A DNA stretch of 32,145 nucleotides from CAZDAW01 sp964503685. Its GTDB lineage: Bacteria > Chloroflexota > Anaerolineae > Anaerolineales > Anaerolineaceae. The notes beneath the pieces were generated by a model. That model saw nothing but the letters and a program-made list of their open reading frames with translations, was not told where the DNA came from and did no database searches. The stretch spans positions 1-32,145 of the forward strand of contig CAZDAW010000037.1 in assembly GCA_964503685.1 (NCBI GenBank), read 5' to 3'. This document shows positions 1-7,052 of this stretch, piece by piece (positions within the stretch are counted from its first letter, which is position 1; each line of letters begins with the position of its first letter). The translations under genes and the position numbers were made by a program.

Positions 1-520
1 TGATCGCTGGCGGCAGTCCGGCAGCAAATTCTTCCGCCGAATAAGTGATCTGCCAGGTAACTGTGCTGCTGTATTCAGTGCCGGTAACCCCTATGGTGGC
101 TTCTCCAGAGCCTGTTCCGTTGGCATAGAAATGCCCGCTCCAGGTGCCCGGCCACGGCGCTGATATGGTGAAGCACGGAGAATAGACCATGAATTCCAGG
201 GTTCCGCTGACCTCGCCGCCATCTCCGCCGGCAAATGCGCCGGTAAAGGTCAGTTCGCCCGTACCCGGGCAGCCTTGACGCTTCTCCCCTTTGTAAGTGA
301 TTTCCACCGTATTGCCTTCCCAGTGAGCATGCCCGGAAACCGGGCCTCCGCTGGACGAAAAGGTCATGGTGAGAGGCGCTTCATAATTTCCTAAACCGAA
401 CGTTCCGGTTCCGGTAATAGTGACTGTCTGTTGGGCGTGAGTGGTTGATTTAGGAAATAGCGATAAGGGGATGGAAACAATAAGCAATAAAAGATAACGA
501 CTCAGTTTGATTTTCCACAT
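1..520 (-). CDS. Secreted protein of unknown function, 3' part outside the window
   Basis: An open frame runs leftwards from an ATG at 520 to the window edge without a stop (173 codons seen). The start has a good ribosome binding site (AGGAG about 7 nt upstream). The first 29 or so residues form a signal peptide: Lys/Arg-containing N-end, a Leu/Ile core (RYLLLLIVSIPLSL) and a likely cleavage after THA. The mature part is rich in Gly, Thr and Ser, with alternating hydrophobic residues (TVTITGTGTF, GELTFTGAFAGG), as expected for an exported beta-sandwich protein, and has two cysteines. I do not recognise a family. It is divergent from the response regulator gene, with a 246-bp gap between them. 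Confidence 0.7.
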   Translation of the reverse strand, partial: MWKIKLSRYLLLLIVSIPLSLFPKSTTHAQQTVTITGTGTFGLGNYEAPLTMTFSSSGGPVSGHAHWEGNTVEITYKGEKRQGCPGTGELTFTGAFAGGDGGEVSGTLEFMVYSPCFTISAPWPGTWSGHFYANGTGSGEATIGVTGTEYSSTVTWQITYSAEEFAAGLPPAI

Positions 521-627
521 TTTTACGCTCCTACTGATACGGATTAATTTCCTGGAACGAAGCGATTGCGTTGTAGGAAAAACAAATTACGGGTATTCTC
601 GAATAGAAAAGATGAGGAAAGATAAAT

Positions 628-675
628 TCAGGTATTGTTTTATTGATCATCCCACACTGGTCAATAAATACCTGA
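628..675. repeat. Bulged inverted repeat in the divergent intergenic region
   Basis: TCAGGTAT (628-635) and TTATTGA (640-646) pair with TCAATAA (661-667) and ATACCTGA (668-675). This gives 15 base pairs with a 4-nt bulge and a 14-nt loop. No T-run follows, so it is not a plain terminator. It lies between the secreted-protein gene and the response regulator gene and could be an operator or an RNA structure. Function unknown. Confidence 0.45.
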
Positions 676-753
676 TCCTGATTAATATTATAAGTCAGAT
701 GTCAAGAAATAACTTGCACAATGGCGCGTTTTCCGCGATACAGCAGATGGCGT

Positions 754-767
754 TATAATCGTATTTA
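754..767 (+). promoter_or_regulatory. -10 element directly upstream of the response regulator start
   Basis: A perfect TATAAT lies at 754-759 and the ATG begins at 767, seven nucleotides after the hexamer. Transcription would start at or next to the A of the ATG, and no ribosome binding site is present, so the mRNA is probably leaderless. The -35 region (about 731-736) is poor. Confidence 0.5.
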
Positions 768-1462
768 TGACCAGGCATATTTTGCTTGTCGATGATGATG
801 AATTAATGCGCCGCAGTCTGGCGTTCAACCTCGAACAGGCTGGCTTTCGCGCCAGCGCGGCTGCCAGCGCCGAAGATGCGCTTGCCCTGGCGCGCCGGGA
901 CCCGCCGGATTTAATCTTGCTCGATATTGGTTTGCCTGGCATGGACGGGCTGGACGCGCTCAAGCGTTTCAAAGAGCAGTTTCGCGCTCCGGTGATTTTC
1001 GTAACAGCTCGCCGGCGTAACCTGGACGAGGTGTTGGGATTGGAACTCGGCGCAGATGACTATATAACCAAGCCGTTCGATGTGGATGTCTTGATCGCTC
1101 ACATCAAGGCGATTCTGCGCCGCAGCAGTATAGTCTTCGATACATCACAGCCTCCTCAGCCGATAGAATTGGGTGATCTCACGCTGGACCCCGCCGCTCA
1201 TACCGTCTTTCTTGCCGGTAAAGAGATCGAACTTTCTCCGAAAGAATTCAACCTGCTCTATGCCCTGGCGTTGGAGCCCAATCGTGTCCACTCGGTGGAT
1301 GAACTGTTAACCAGCGTCTGGGGAGCGGAATTTATCGGTCAGCCGCAAGTCGTTTATGTTCATATTCGCTGGTTGCGTGAAAAATTGGAAGACGACCCCG
1401 ATCGCCCCACCCGGATTATCACCGTGCGCGGCGTTGGTTATAAACTCGCCCGAGGCAAATAA
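767..1462 (+). CDS. OmpR/PhoB-family response regulator
   Basis: 231-residue two-component response regulator. The N-terminal receiver domain (about 1-120) has the acidic cluster D9-D10-D11, the phosphoacceptor D53 in LLDIGLPGMDG, T80 and K102 in ITKPFD. The C-terminal part (about 130-230) is a winged-helix DNA-binding domain with the usual ELSPKEFNLLYAL and YVHIRWLREKLEDDP segments and ends in RGVGYKL. Length is normal for the family. Its stop codon overlaps the kinase start by one base (TAATG), so the pair is translationally coupled. OmpR-family regulators bind head-to-tail repeats about 11 bp apart; exactly such repeats lie before the downstream protease gene (2917-2956), so control of that gene is a reasonable inference. 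The signal sensed is unknown. Confidence 0.95.
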   Translation: MTRHILLVDDDELMRRSLAFNLEQAGFRASAAASAEDALALARRDPPDLILLDIGLPGMDGLDALKRFKEQFRAPVIFVTARRRNLDEVLGLELGADDYITKPFDVDVLIAHIKAILRRSSIVFDTSQPPQPIELGDLTLDPAAHTVFLAGKEIELSPKEFNLLYALALEPNRVHSVDELLTSVWGAEFIGQPQVVYVHIRWLREKLEDDPDRPTRIITVRGVGYKLARGK

Positions 1463-2874
1463 TGTTTCGCACGCTGCGCTGGCGGCTCATCTGGAGCCAC
1501 ATCATCCCTCTGATTGTGGTCCTGCCCTTGATGGGCGTTCTGCTCGTTTATTCGCTTGAAGGACAGGTGTTGATCCCGCAACTGGCGAAGAATTTAAAGA
1601 GCAACGCTCGCCTGATGGCGGAGATCAGCAGCGCTGAATTCGAATTATGGGGCGATCCAATATTATTCGAAAGTATGCTCACCCGCGTCCACCTTGGCTC
1701 TGATATTCAAATCATGTTTCTGGATGGGCAGGGGAGATTACTCTATTCCAACGACCTTGCCGATAGATTACTGATCGGAAGTAATCTGACATTGCCGGGG
1801 TTATCTCACGCTCTGGATGGGAAAGAAACAGCCTTAACAAATTATTCCATATTGAACCTGGGTAACGTGGTGGTCGATATTTACGAGCCGGTCACCAATC
1901 TAAACGGGCAGGTGATCGGAATCGTGCGCCTTACCTACCAGATCGGTTCGATCTATGAAATTTTCAACCAGTTGCGCGGACAAATCCTGGTTGTTCTGAT
2001 CTTAGGACTTGCTTTCAGCGCTTTACTTGGCACCGGACTGGCGGTCAGTATCAGCCGCCCGGTGCGTGAGGTGACGGAAGCGATTTACAGTCTCGCAACT
2101 GGTCGACGCAGTGAACCGGTTAAAGAACAGGGGACAGATGAACTGCGTTCACAGGCGCGGGCGGTGAACTTTTTGGTGGATCAATTGCACAGCCTGGAAA
2201 CCTCGCGCCGTCAGTTACTTGCGAACATCGTTCACGAGCTTGGCCGGCCACTTGGCGCGTTACGCTCCACCATCCATGCTCTGGAGAAAGGCGCGGCAAA
2301 TGATCCTGAGCTGTTGGCTGACCTGACGCGCGGAATGGATGAGGAAACCTCGCGTTTGCAATATTTGCTGGATGAGCTCTCAAATCTATATGATAAGACA
2401 TTAGGCGATCTGGAATTGAACCGCCAGCCCGTCGATACAGAAAGCTGGCTGCGAAATGTCCTGGTTTCGTGGGAAACAGCTGCGCAAGAAAAGCATTTGC
2501 AATGGGAGGTGGAGCTTCCGGCAGGGTTGCCATCCATATCGATCGATTCGATGCGTATGGGACAGGTTGTGGGTAACCTGTTGAGTAATGCAATCAAGTA
2601 CACTCCGGCGGGCGGAAGAGTAAAAGTAACTGCCGGAGCCGATGAGTGTATGTTTTGGTTGAAAGTAAGCGATACGGGGGTGGGAATCAGAGCTGAAGAG
2701 CGTGAGAAAATTTTCCAACCGTTTTATCGCGGCGACACTGGAAAACGGATCAAACAGGGGATGGGGTTGGGATTGACTATCGTACGTGAGATGGTAGCTG
2801 CGCATGGGGGACAGATAAGTGTTGAAAGCGAGCCGGGCAAGGGCAGTGAATTTACAGTGATGCTGCCTTTATGA
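1462..2874 (+). CDS. Membrane sensor histidine kinase
   Basis: 470 residues. There are two membrane segments (about 9-31 and 173-196) around an extracytoplasmic sensor region of roughly 140 residues with no recognised fold. A HAMP linker (about 197-247) follows, then a dimerisation domain with phosphoacceptor H258 (VHELGRPLGALRS), then the ATPase domain with N box (NLLSNAIKYTP), G1 box (DTGVGIRAEE), F box (IFQPFYRG) and G2 box (GMGLGLTIV). All catalytic boxes are present, so it should be active. It is the partner of the regulator encoded immediately upstream. Neighbouring htrA suggests an envelope-stress type signal, by analogy with other kinase-HtrA pairs; this is not proven by the sequence. 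Confidence 0.94.
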   Translation: MFRTLRWRLIWSHIIPLIVVLPLMGVLLVYSLEGQVLIPQLAKNLKSNARLMAEISSAEFELWGDPILFESMLTRVHLGSDIQIMFLDGQGRLLYSNDLADRLLIGSNLTLPGLSHALDGKETALTNYSILNLGNVVVDIYEPVTNLNGQVIGIVRLTYQIGSIYEIFNQLRGQILVVLILGLAFSALLGTGLAVSISRPVREVTEAIYSLATGRRSEPVKEQGTDELRSQARAVNFLVDQLHSLETSRRQLLANIVHELGRPLGALRSTIHALEKGAANDPELLADLTRGMDEETSRLQYLLDELSNLYDKTLGDLELNRQPVDTESWLRNVLVSWETAAQEKHLQWEVELPAGLPSISIDSMRMGQVVGNLLSNAIKYTPAGGRVKVTAGADECMFWLKVSDTGVGIRAEEREKIFQPFYRGDTGKRIKQGMGLGLTIVREMVAAHGGQISVESEPGKGSEFTVMLPL

Positions 2875-2916
2875 TTTCCTCTTCATTTCAGTGTGTGGGG
2901 TTGGATAAGTAAAAAC

Positions 2917-2956
2917 CATAAGGTTTTCTTAAGCTTACCTTAGGTTCTACATAAGG
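2917..2956 (+). promoter_or_regulatory. Four 11-bp-phased direct repeats, candidate OmpR/PhoB-type operator
   Basis: Hexamers CATAAG, CTTAAG, CTTAGG and CATAAG begin at 2917, 2928, 2939 and 2950. They fit C(A/T)TA(A/G)G and are spaced exactly 11 bp apart, one helical turn each. This is the arrangement bound by tandem dimers of OmpR/PhoB-type regulators. The last repeat abuts a weak -35 (AGGACA, 2954-2959), with a possible -10 TATGCT at 2978-2983, which would fit activation from a site overlapping the -35. Confidence 0.6.
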
Positions 2957-3014
2957 ACAATAGTGAGCCATCTGATGTATGCTATGGGGGAAAACACATA
3001 AAGGAGGTTTCGTT

Positions 3015-4688
3015 ATGAAAAACAAGATTACTCATCTTAGCGCATTGATTCTTATCGCCAGCATGTTGCTGGCAGCCTGTAACAGCACCCCTACGGTTGC
3101 CCCGGCAAATTCGTCAACAGTGGAACAGCCGACAGCAGCATCTCAGCAGCCTACCCAGGTGCAGCAGGAAACGACGAGCAGCGCAATAACAACTTCTCTG
3201 GAAGGATACGAGAATGCATTGGAAGCGATATATGCCAAGGTGAATCCATCCGTGGTCAGCATTCGGGTGGTGTCGAAACAGGAAGGTGTATCCATTGATT
3301 CACTTGATCAAAATTTCCCATTTCCCAATTTCCCTGGTTTGCCTGACTTCTTTGGTTCGCCTGACAAGAACAACGATGAACCTTCTACTCCCCAATACAC
3401 CCAGGCGCTTGGCTCTGGTTTTGTATGGGATAAAGAAGGTTACATTGTGACCAATCATCATGTGGTCGATGGCGCTGATAAAATTCAGGTCACATTTTCG
3501 GATGGCGTAACGCTTACGGCCAAGCTGATTGGTTCTGACTCGGATAGCGATCTGGCTGTGATCAAGGTAGAGAATCCTGGATTTACATTAACGCCGATTT
3601 CGGTCAGTGATTCTTCTAATGTAAAAGTTGGGCAGGTGGCAGTGGCCATTGGTAATCCGTTTGGTCTGGAAAATACGATGACGGCGGGTATCGTCAGCGC
3701 GCTGGGGCGCACAATCCCTGTCAACGAAAGCGAATCGGATGGATCGACCTATTCTATCCCCGATATCATCCAAACGGACGCGCCGATTAACCCCGGCAAC
3801 TCGGGCGGGCCGCTGGTCAACAATCAGGGTGCACTCATTGGTGTAAATACTGCTATTGAATCCTCAACGAATTCCAATGCAGGTGTTGGTTTTGCCATTC
3901 CATCCAATATTGTTCAGCGTGTTGTGCCAGAACTGATCAAAAATGGCAAGTATGAACACCCCTATCTTGGAATCAGCGGGCTATCGCTGACGCCTGATAT
4001 TGCGAAAGCCATGAATTTGAGCGAAACTCAGCGCGGCGCCCTCATTGAGGACATTCAATCTGACAGCCCTGCTGAGAAAGCTGAATTGCGCGGCAGCGAC
4101 CGGCAGGCAACGATTGATGGACAGAAGGTGCGCGTTGGCGGTGATGTCATTACTGCCATTGATAATACTCCTGTCAAGGAAATCGAAGATGTTATCGCCT
4201 ATCTTGCCAGTCATACCAGCGTGGGGCAGAAGGTTAAACTGACTATCCTGCGCGAAGGCAAGGAGCAAACTGTCGAAGTAACTCTGATGGCTCGACCCAA
4301 TGATACCCCATCGACGCGACAAGCCAATGAAAAACAGTCGCAGGGCGGCGCCTGGTTGGGTATTTCCGGCCAGCCGTTGACTTCAGATATCAACAATGAG
4401 ATGAAGCTGCCCGAAGGTCAAACCGGTGTGCTGGTACAGCAAATTCAATCCGGTAGTCCGGCAGATAAGGCTGGCTTGCGGGGCAGCTTTAAACCCGTAC
4501 TGATCAATGGTAAGCGGGTACTGATCGGCGGCGATATTATCACTGCTGTTGATGGTAAAGCCATTACCGATTTCGAAGACTTACAGACGATGATTCAGAA
4601 TGCTGAACCGGGTCAGGAAATCAAACTGACTATCCTGCGTGATGGTAAAGAACAAACGATAAACGTTACTCTGGCAGAACGTCCGTAA
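3015..4688 (+). CDS. HtrA/DegP-type serine protease lipoprotein with two PDZ domains
   Basis: 557 residues from the ATG at 3015, chosen because AAGGAGG lies 7 nt before it; an upstream in-frame ATG at 2979 sits in the probable -10 element and is unlikely. A lipoprotein signal ends in LLAAC (lipid-modified C22), followed by a Thr/Gln/Pro-rich tether. The trypsin-like domain has catalytic H149 (TNHHVVDG), D179 (SDSDLAVIKV) and S263 (NPGNSGGPLV). Two PDZ domains follow (about 325-430 and 455-556); they are clear duplicates of each other, both with GGD(V/I)ITA and VKLTIL/IKLTIL. HtrA proteases degrade or refold damaged proteins outside the cytoplasmic membrane. The gene stands alone downstream of a two-component system and a phased-repeat operator, and ends at a strong terminator. 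Confidence 0.95.
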   Translation: MKNKITHLSALILIASMLLAACNSTPTVAPANSSTVEQPTAASQQPTQVQQETTSSAITTSLEGYENALEAIYAKVNPSVVSIRVVSKQEGVSIDSLDQNFPFPNFPGLPDFFGSPDKNNDEPSTPQYTQALGSGFVWDKEGYIVTNHHVVDGADKIQVTFSDGVTLTAKLIGSDSDSDLAVIKVENPGFTLTPISVSDSSNVKVGQVAVAIGNPFGLENTMTAGIVSALGRTIPVNESESDGSTYSIPDIIQTDAPINPGNSGGPLVNNQGALIGVNTAIESSTNSNAGVGFAIPSNIVQRVVPELIKNGKYEHPYLGISGLSLTPDIAKAMNLSETQRGALIEDIQSDSPAEKAELRGSDRQATIDGQKVRVGGDVITAIDNTPVKEIEDVIAYLASHTSVGQKVKLTILREGKEQTVEVTLMARPNDTPSTRQANEKQSQGGAWLGISGQPLTSDINNEMKLPEGQTGVLVQQIQSGSPADKAGLRGSFKPVLINGKRVLIGGDIITAVDGKAITDFEDLQTMIQNAEPGQEIKLTILRDGKEQTINVTLAERP

Positions 4689-4713
4689 AATTCTTTCTCC
4701 TTCTATATTAACA

Positions 4714-4758
4714 AAGCATAGCCCACCCCTGATTTTGGAGTGGGCTATGCTTATTTTT
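4714..4758 (+). terminator. Rho-independent terminator after the HtrA gene
   Basis: A perfect 13-bp stem, AAGCATAGCCCAC (4714-4726) with its complement at 4740-4752, is followed by ATTTTTC. It lies 26 bp after the protease stop codon. Confidence 0.85.
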
Positions 4759-4828
4759 CAGAAAATTCCCTTCACTATGAAATGGTTTCGGAATGTTTTT
4801 GCTATTTGATGTGAAGGAATACGGGCGA

Positions 4829-4856
4829 TTGAGTTTTTGTGATCAATATTATAATA
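4829..4856 (+). promoter_or_regulatory. Candidate promoter of the ferritin-like gene with palindrome TATTATAATA
   Basis: TTGAGT (4829-4834) and TATAAT (4850-4855) are separated by a short 15-bp spacer. The -10 lies inside the perfect 10-bp palindrome TATTATAATA (4847-4856), which is also found upstream of the OsmC gene at 6536-6545. It partly resembles a PerR/Fur-type box. A separate inverted repeat, ATTCCCTTCAC (4765-4775) with GTGAAGGAAT (4811-4820), lies just upstream. Confidence 0.4.
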
Positions 4857-4933
4857 ATAGCAGCAGATAAAATCGATGGTCTGGTTAACCAAAGCGTCAA
4901 GTCGGAATTACCTAAAAAAGAGAGGAGTCATAT

Positions 4934-5431
4934 ATGGGTACAAAAGGTCGTCAAATTGTTGGCATGAATGTTGATGAACTGTTGGGCGTTCTCAACAAGG
5001 CGTTTGCTGACGAATGGTTGGCTTACTACCAGTACTGGCTGGGAGCCAAGGTCGTTAAAGGCCCGATGAAGGATGCGGTTGCTTCTGAGCTGCTTTTACA
5101 TGCAACCGAAGAGCTGGGACATGCAGATATGCTGGCGTTACGGATTATTCAATTGGGCGGGACTCCGCTGATCAGCCCGGAAGAATGGTTCAAGCACACT
5201 CATTGTGGTTACGATGCGCCTGCCAATCCATTTGTTAAAGAGATACTGGCGCAGAATATCAAGGGCGAACAGTGCGCGATTGATGTGTATGAAAAGCTAT
5301 TGAAAATGGTGAAGGATAAAGATCCGGTAACTTACAATGTTGTGCTGACAATACTTGAGCAGGAAGTCGAGCACGAGGAAGATTTGCAATCACTGGATGA
5401 AGATCTGGATTCTTTGATGATGAAAGGTTGA
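4934..5431 (+). CDS. Ferritin-like protein of the Dps-like (thioferritin) type
   Basis: 165-residue all-helical protein with a strong ribosome binding site (GAGGAG) before the ATG. Ferritin-type di-iron ligands can be placed: E27, the pair E60-x2-H63 (EELGHAD), E112 (KGEQC) and the pair E144-x2-H147 (EVEHEED). Two cysteines, C91 (HTHCGYDAP) and C114 (GEQCAID), sit close to the predicted iron site, as in archaeal and anaerobe Dps-like proteins called thioferritins, which use hydrogen peroxide to oxidise iron in a dodecameric cage. The expected role is iron storage and peroxide protection. The gene is monocistronic between two terminators, beside a PadR/OsmC redox region. The family assignment is good; the thioferritin subtype rests on the cysteine pair. 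Confidence 0.82.
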   Translation: MGTKGRQIVGMNVDELLGVLNKAFADEWLAYYQYWLGAKVVKGPMKDAVASELLLHATEELGHADMLALRIIQLGGTPLISPEEWFKHTHCGYDAPANPFVKEILAQNIKGEQCAIDVYEKLLKMVKDKDPVTYNVVLTILEQEVEHEEDLQSLDEDLDSLMMKG

Positions 5432-5467
5432 AAATTAAAAAACAGCATTGAAAAGCAGTTTGTGTTG

Positions 5468-5516
5468 AAAAAGGGGGGCCGTCTGGCAAAATCAGGCAGC
5501 CGCCCTCTTTTTTTTT
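5468..5516. terminator. Bidirectional terminator between convergent genes
   Basis: An imperfect GC-rich hairpin (arms about 5473-5486 and 5493-5506) has AAAAA on its left and nine T on its right. It can therefore terminate both the ferritin-like gene from the left and the DUF5320 genes from the right. Confidence 0.75.
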
Positions 5517-5781
5517 ACTCTTCTTGATCGGTTTTCGATAATTTGTTCAGTTGTTTATTGATCGCATCTACTTGCGATTCCAGCCATTTTTTTTGTCGGG
5601 TTAAAAATCCTTTTTGTTCGTCCGGTGTGAAAGGCATTGACATCATCCCCCAACCCATGCCGCCTCCGCGGCGAAAGCCGCGTCCTCCACCCCAGCCGGC
5701 TAACCCACTACCCCGGCAGGGTCCTAACCCTCTACCAATTGGGCCAGTACCAAGAGGACCAGTTTTATCCAATCCAGGCAT
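5515..5781 (-). CDS. DUF5320 domain small protein with C-terminal coiled coil
   Basis: 88 residues. The N-terminus matches the DUF5320 pattern MPGxxxTGPLGxGPxGRGxGxC with one conserved cysteine. A Gly/Arg/Trp-rich stretch follows (about 23-46), then a charged helix (about 50-85, FTPDEQKGFLTRQKKWLESQ onwards) that could form a coiled coil. A good ribosome binding site (AAGGAGG) precedes the ATG. DUF5320 proteins have no established function. In anaerobes they tend to be encoded near NifX-like, Mrp and MinD-ferredoxin genes, as here. It is the last gene of the PadR transcript. Confidence 0.8.
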   Translation of the reverse strand: MPGLDKTGPLGTGPIGRGLGPCRGSGLAGWGGGRGFRRGGGMGWGMMSMPFTPDEQKGFLTRQKKWLESQVDAINKQLNKLSKTDQEE

Positions 5782-5821
5782 AATGTTACCTCCTTACAAA
5801 TAAAATAATATCTCTCATGAT

Positions 5822-6028
5822 TTATTTTTGATTGAAACGTGAATTGCGTCTGCGACCGAATAACCGTCCGATAGAACAATTCCATATTCGATTACCCCAA
5901 CCCAATGATTTATTGATTTCGGTGATTGAGGGTTGGGTGATATTGATTTGGGTTGAGGTGCATTTACCCATTCCTCGGCCGGTGCGCGGCCCCTGGCCTA
6001 ACGGCCCGGTTCCATTTCTTCCAGGCAT
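5822..6028 (-). CDS. DUF5320 domain small protein, short form
   Basis: 68 residues starting MPGRNGTGPLGQGPRTGRG and then GKC, the full DUF5320 signature. Unlike its neighbour it has no long C-terminal helix; the rest is Asn/Ile-rich and ends in a basic tail (RLFGRRRNSRF). AAGGAG precedes the ATG by a normal distance. It is a paralogue of the gene 40 bp downstream and follows the padR-like gene with a 15-bp gap, so all three are probably cotranscribed. Function unknown. Confidence 0.78.
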   Translation of the reverse strand: MPGRNGTGPLGQGPRTGRGMGKCTSTQINITQPSITEINKSLGWGNRIWNCSIGRLFGRRRNSRFNQK

Positions 6029-6043
6029 ATAAAACTCCTTTCT

Positions 6044-6424
6044 TTAAGGTTTAATCTGTTTTAATAAATGATTGATCGTTTCCTGGTTTTTTTTCAGTTC
6101 GTGCTGCCAAGCTGTCAAGGCGTCTTTACCCTGGAGTGTCAGGCGATATATTCTTCTGGGGGGGCCCTGGGTTTGGTCGGCTTCCCAATCTGATTGGATC
6201 CATCCTAACCCTTCCATTTCGCGTAATGTTCGATAGACGACACTGGGATGGAGGGTGCTTATACCCAATGTGTTTAAATCGGCGAGCAGGGTATAACCAT
6301 GGCGTGGTTTCTCGTTGAGCAGAGTCAATAATGCGGGTTCAAGCAATGAAACCGTTAACGGGGAATGACGATTTTCTTTATTTGACTCGTTGCCTATAGC
6401 CCAACCCCTACGATGTCTTGGCAT
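6044..6424 (-). CDS. PadR-family transcriptional regulator
   Basis: 126 residues. After a basic N-terminal extension, a winged-helix domain (about 25-105) carries PadR hallmarks: LLEPALLTLLNEKPRHGYTL, then HPSVVYRTLREMEGLGWI, then PRRIYRLTLQGKDAL. The short C-terminal helix is typical of class 2 PadR dimers. The ATG is preceded by GGAGG. PadR proteins are usually repressors of their own and neighbouring genes. It is divergent from the OsmC operon with a 189-bp AT-rich gap holding several dyads, so it may control both directions. The ligand is unknown. Confidence 0.88.
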   Translation of the reverse strand: MPRHRRGWAIGNESNKENRHSPLTVSLLEPALLTLLNEKPRHGYTLLADLNTLGISTLHPSVVYRTLREMEGLGWIQSDWEADQTQGPPRRIYRLTLQGKDALTAWQHELKKNQETINHLLKQIKP

Positions 6425-6470
6425 ATGCCACCACCTCCAGGAATAAGATTCAATATTAATATAACTCTCT

Positions 6471-6506
6471 ATTCTATTAATGTCAATAGGTTATTATAGA
6501 ATATTC
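6471..6506. promoter_or_regulatory. AT-rich dyads in the PadR/OsmC divergent region
   Basis: ATTCTAT (6471-6477) and ATAGAAT (6496-6502) form an inverted repeat with an 18-bp spacer, and GAATATTC (6499-6506) is itself a palindrome. They lie 47-82 bp upstream of the PadR start and may be its operator. The region is AT-rich, so chance matches cannot be excluded. Confidence 0.35.
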
Positions 6507-6535
6507 TCTTTTTGTTTTCTTTCAAAAGTATATAT

Positions 6536-6584
6536 TATTATAATAGTAAGAATACCTTGATTAATCACAGAAACGTACTATAAT
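6536..6584 (+). promoter_or_regulatory. Promoter of the OsmC-to-antiporter operon
   Basis: TTGATT (6557-6562), a 16-bp spacer and a perfect TATAAT (6579-6584) make the best promoter in the window. The palindrome TATTATAATA (6536-6545), shared with the ferritin-like gene promoter, lies 11 bp upstream of the -35. The following leader has a ribosome binding site (AGGAG) before the ATG at 6614. Confidence 0.7.
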
Positions 6585-6613
6585 TTTAGTAAACGCACCA
6601 ACAGGAGAATACA

Positions 6614-7048
6614 ATGACGATCAAAACCGTGAGTGTTGACGCACAACAAGTAGATGGATTTAAAGTTGAAACCCGAACAAGGCAACACATTGCTTATATT
6701 GACCAGCCTGCGGCATCCGGTGGAACGGATTCTGGCCCTACGCCTCTGGAATATCAATTGATATCATTGGCGGGCTGTATGGTAAGCATCGGGCATATTA
6801 TTGCAAGGCAGCGCCGCCTGGCGGTTCGTAAATTGGAAGCGCACGTCGAAGGCGATCTCAACCCGGATGTATTTATGGGTAAAAACACTGAGGATCGGGC
6901 AGGATTTTCAAATGTCCGGGTTCATCTGAAGGTTGATGGTGATATGAGCCAGGCGGAAAAGGAGCAATTCATACGCGATATCGATGCGCGTTGTCCGATA
7001 TCTGACAATATTCATAACCTGACCCCGATTAAGTTTGTCGTGGAATAG
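6614..7048 (+). CDS. OsmC/Ohr-family protein
   Basis: 144 residues. The two redox cysteines of the family are present: C55 in SLAGCMVSIG and C127 in DARCPISDN. The conserved GPTPLEYQLISLAGC region is intact. OsmC-family proteins reduce organic hydroperoxides or handle small thiols and persulfides; the peptide does not say which. It has its own ribosome binding site and is the first gene of a long plus-strand operon. The next gene starts 4 bp after its stop. The context (ferritin-like protein, thioredoxin/CcdA, NifX-like proteins) supports a redox-protection or sulfur-handling role. Confidence 0.88.
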   Translation: MTIKTVSVDAQQVDGFKVETRTRQHIAYIDQPAASGGTDSGPTPLEYQLISLAGCMVSIGHIIARQRRLAVRKLEAHVEGDLNPDVFMGKNTEDRAGFSNVRVHLKVDGDMSQAEKEQFIRDIDARCPISDNIHNLTPIKFVVE

Positions 7049-7052
7049 AAAG

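Noticed and set aside
507..758. 83-codon plus-strand frame before the response regulator
   Set aside because: It overlaps the 5' end of the minus-strand secreted protein gene, runs through the intergenic hairpin and promoter, has no ribosome binding site and reads as low-complexity AT-rich translation.
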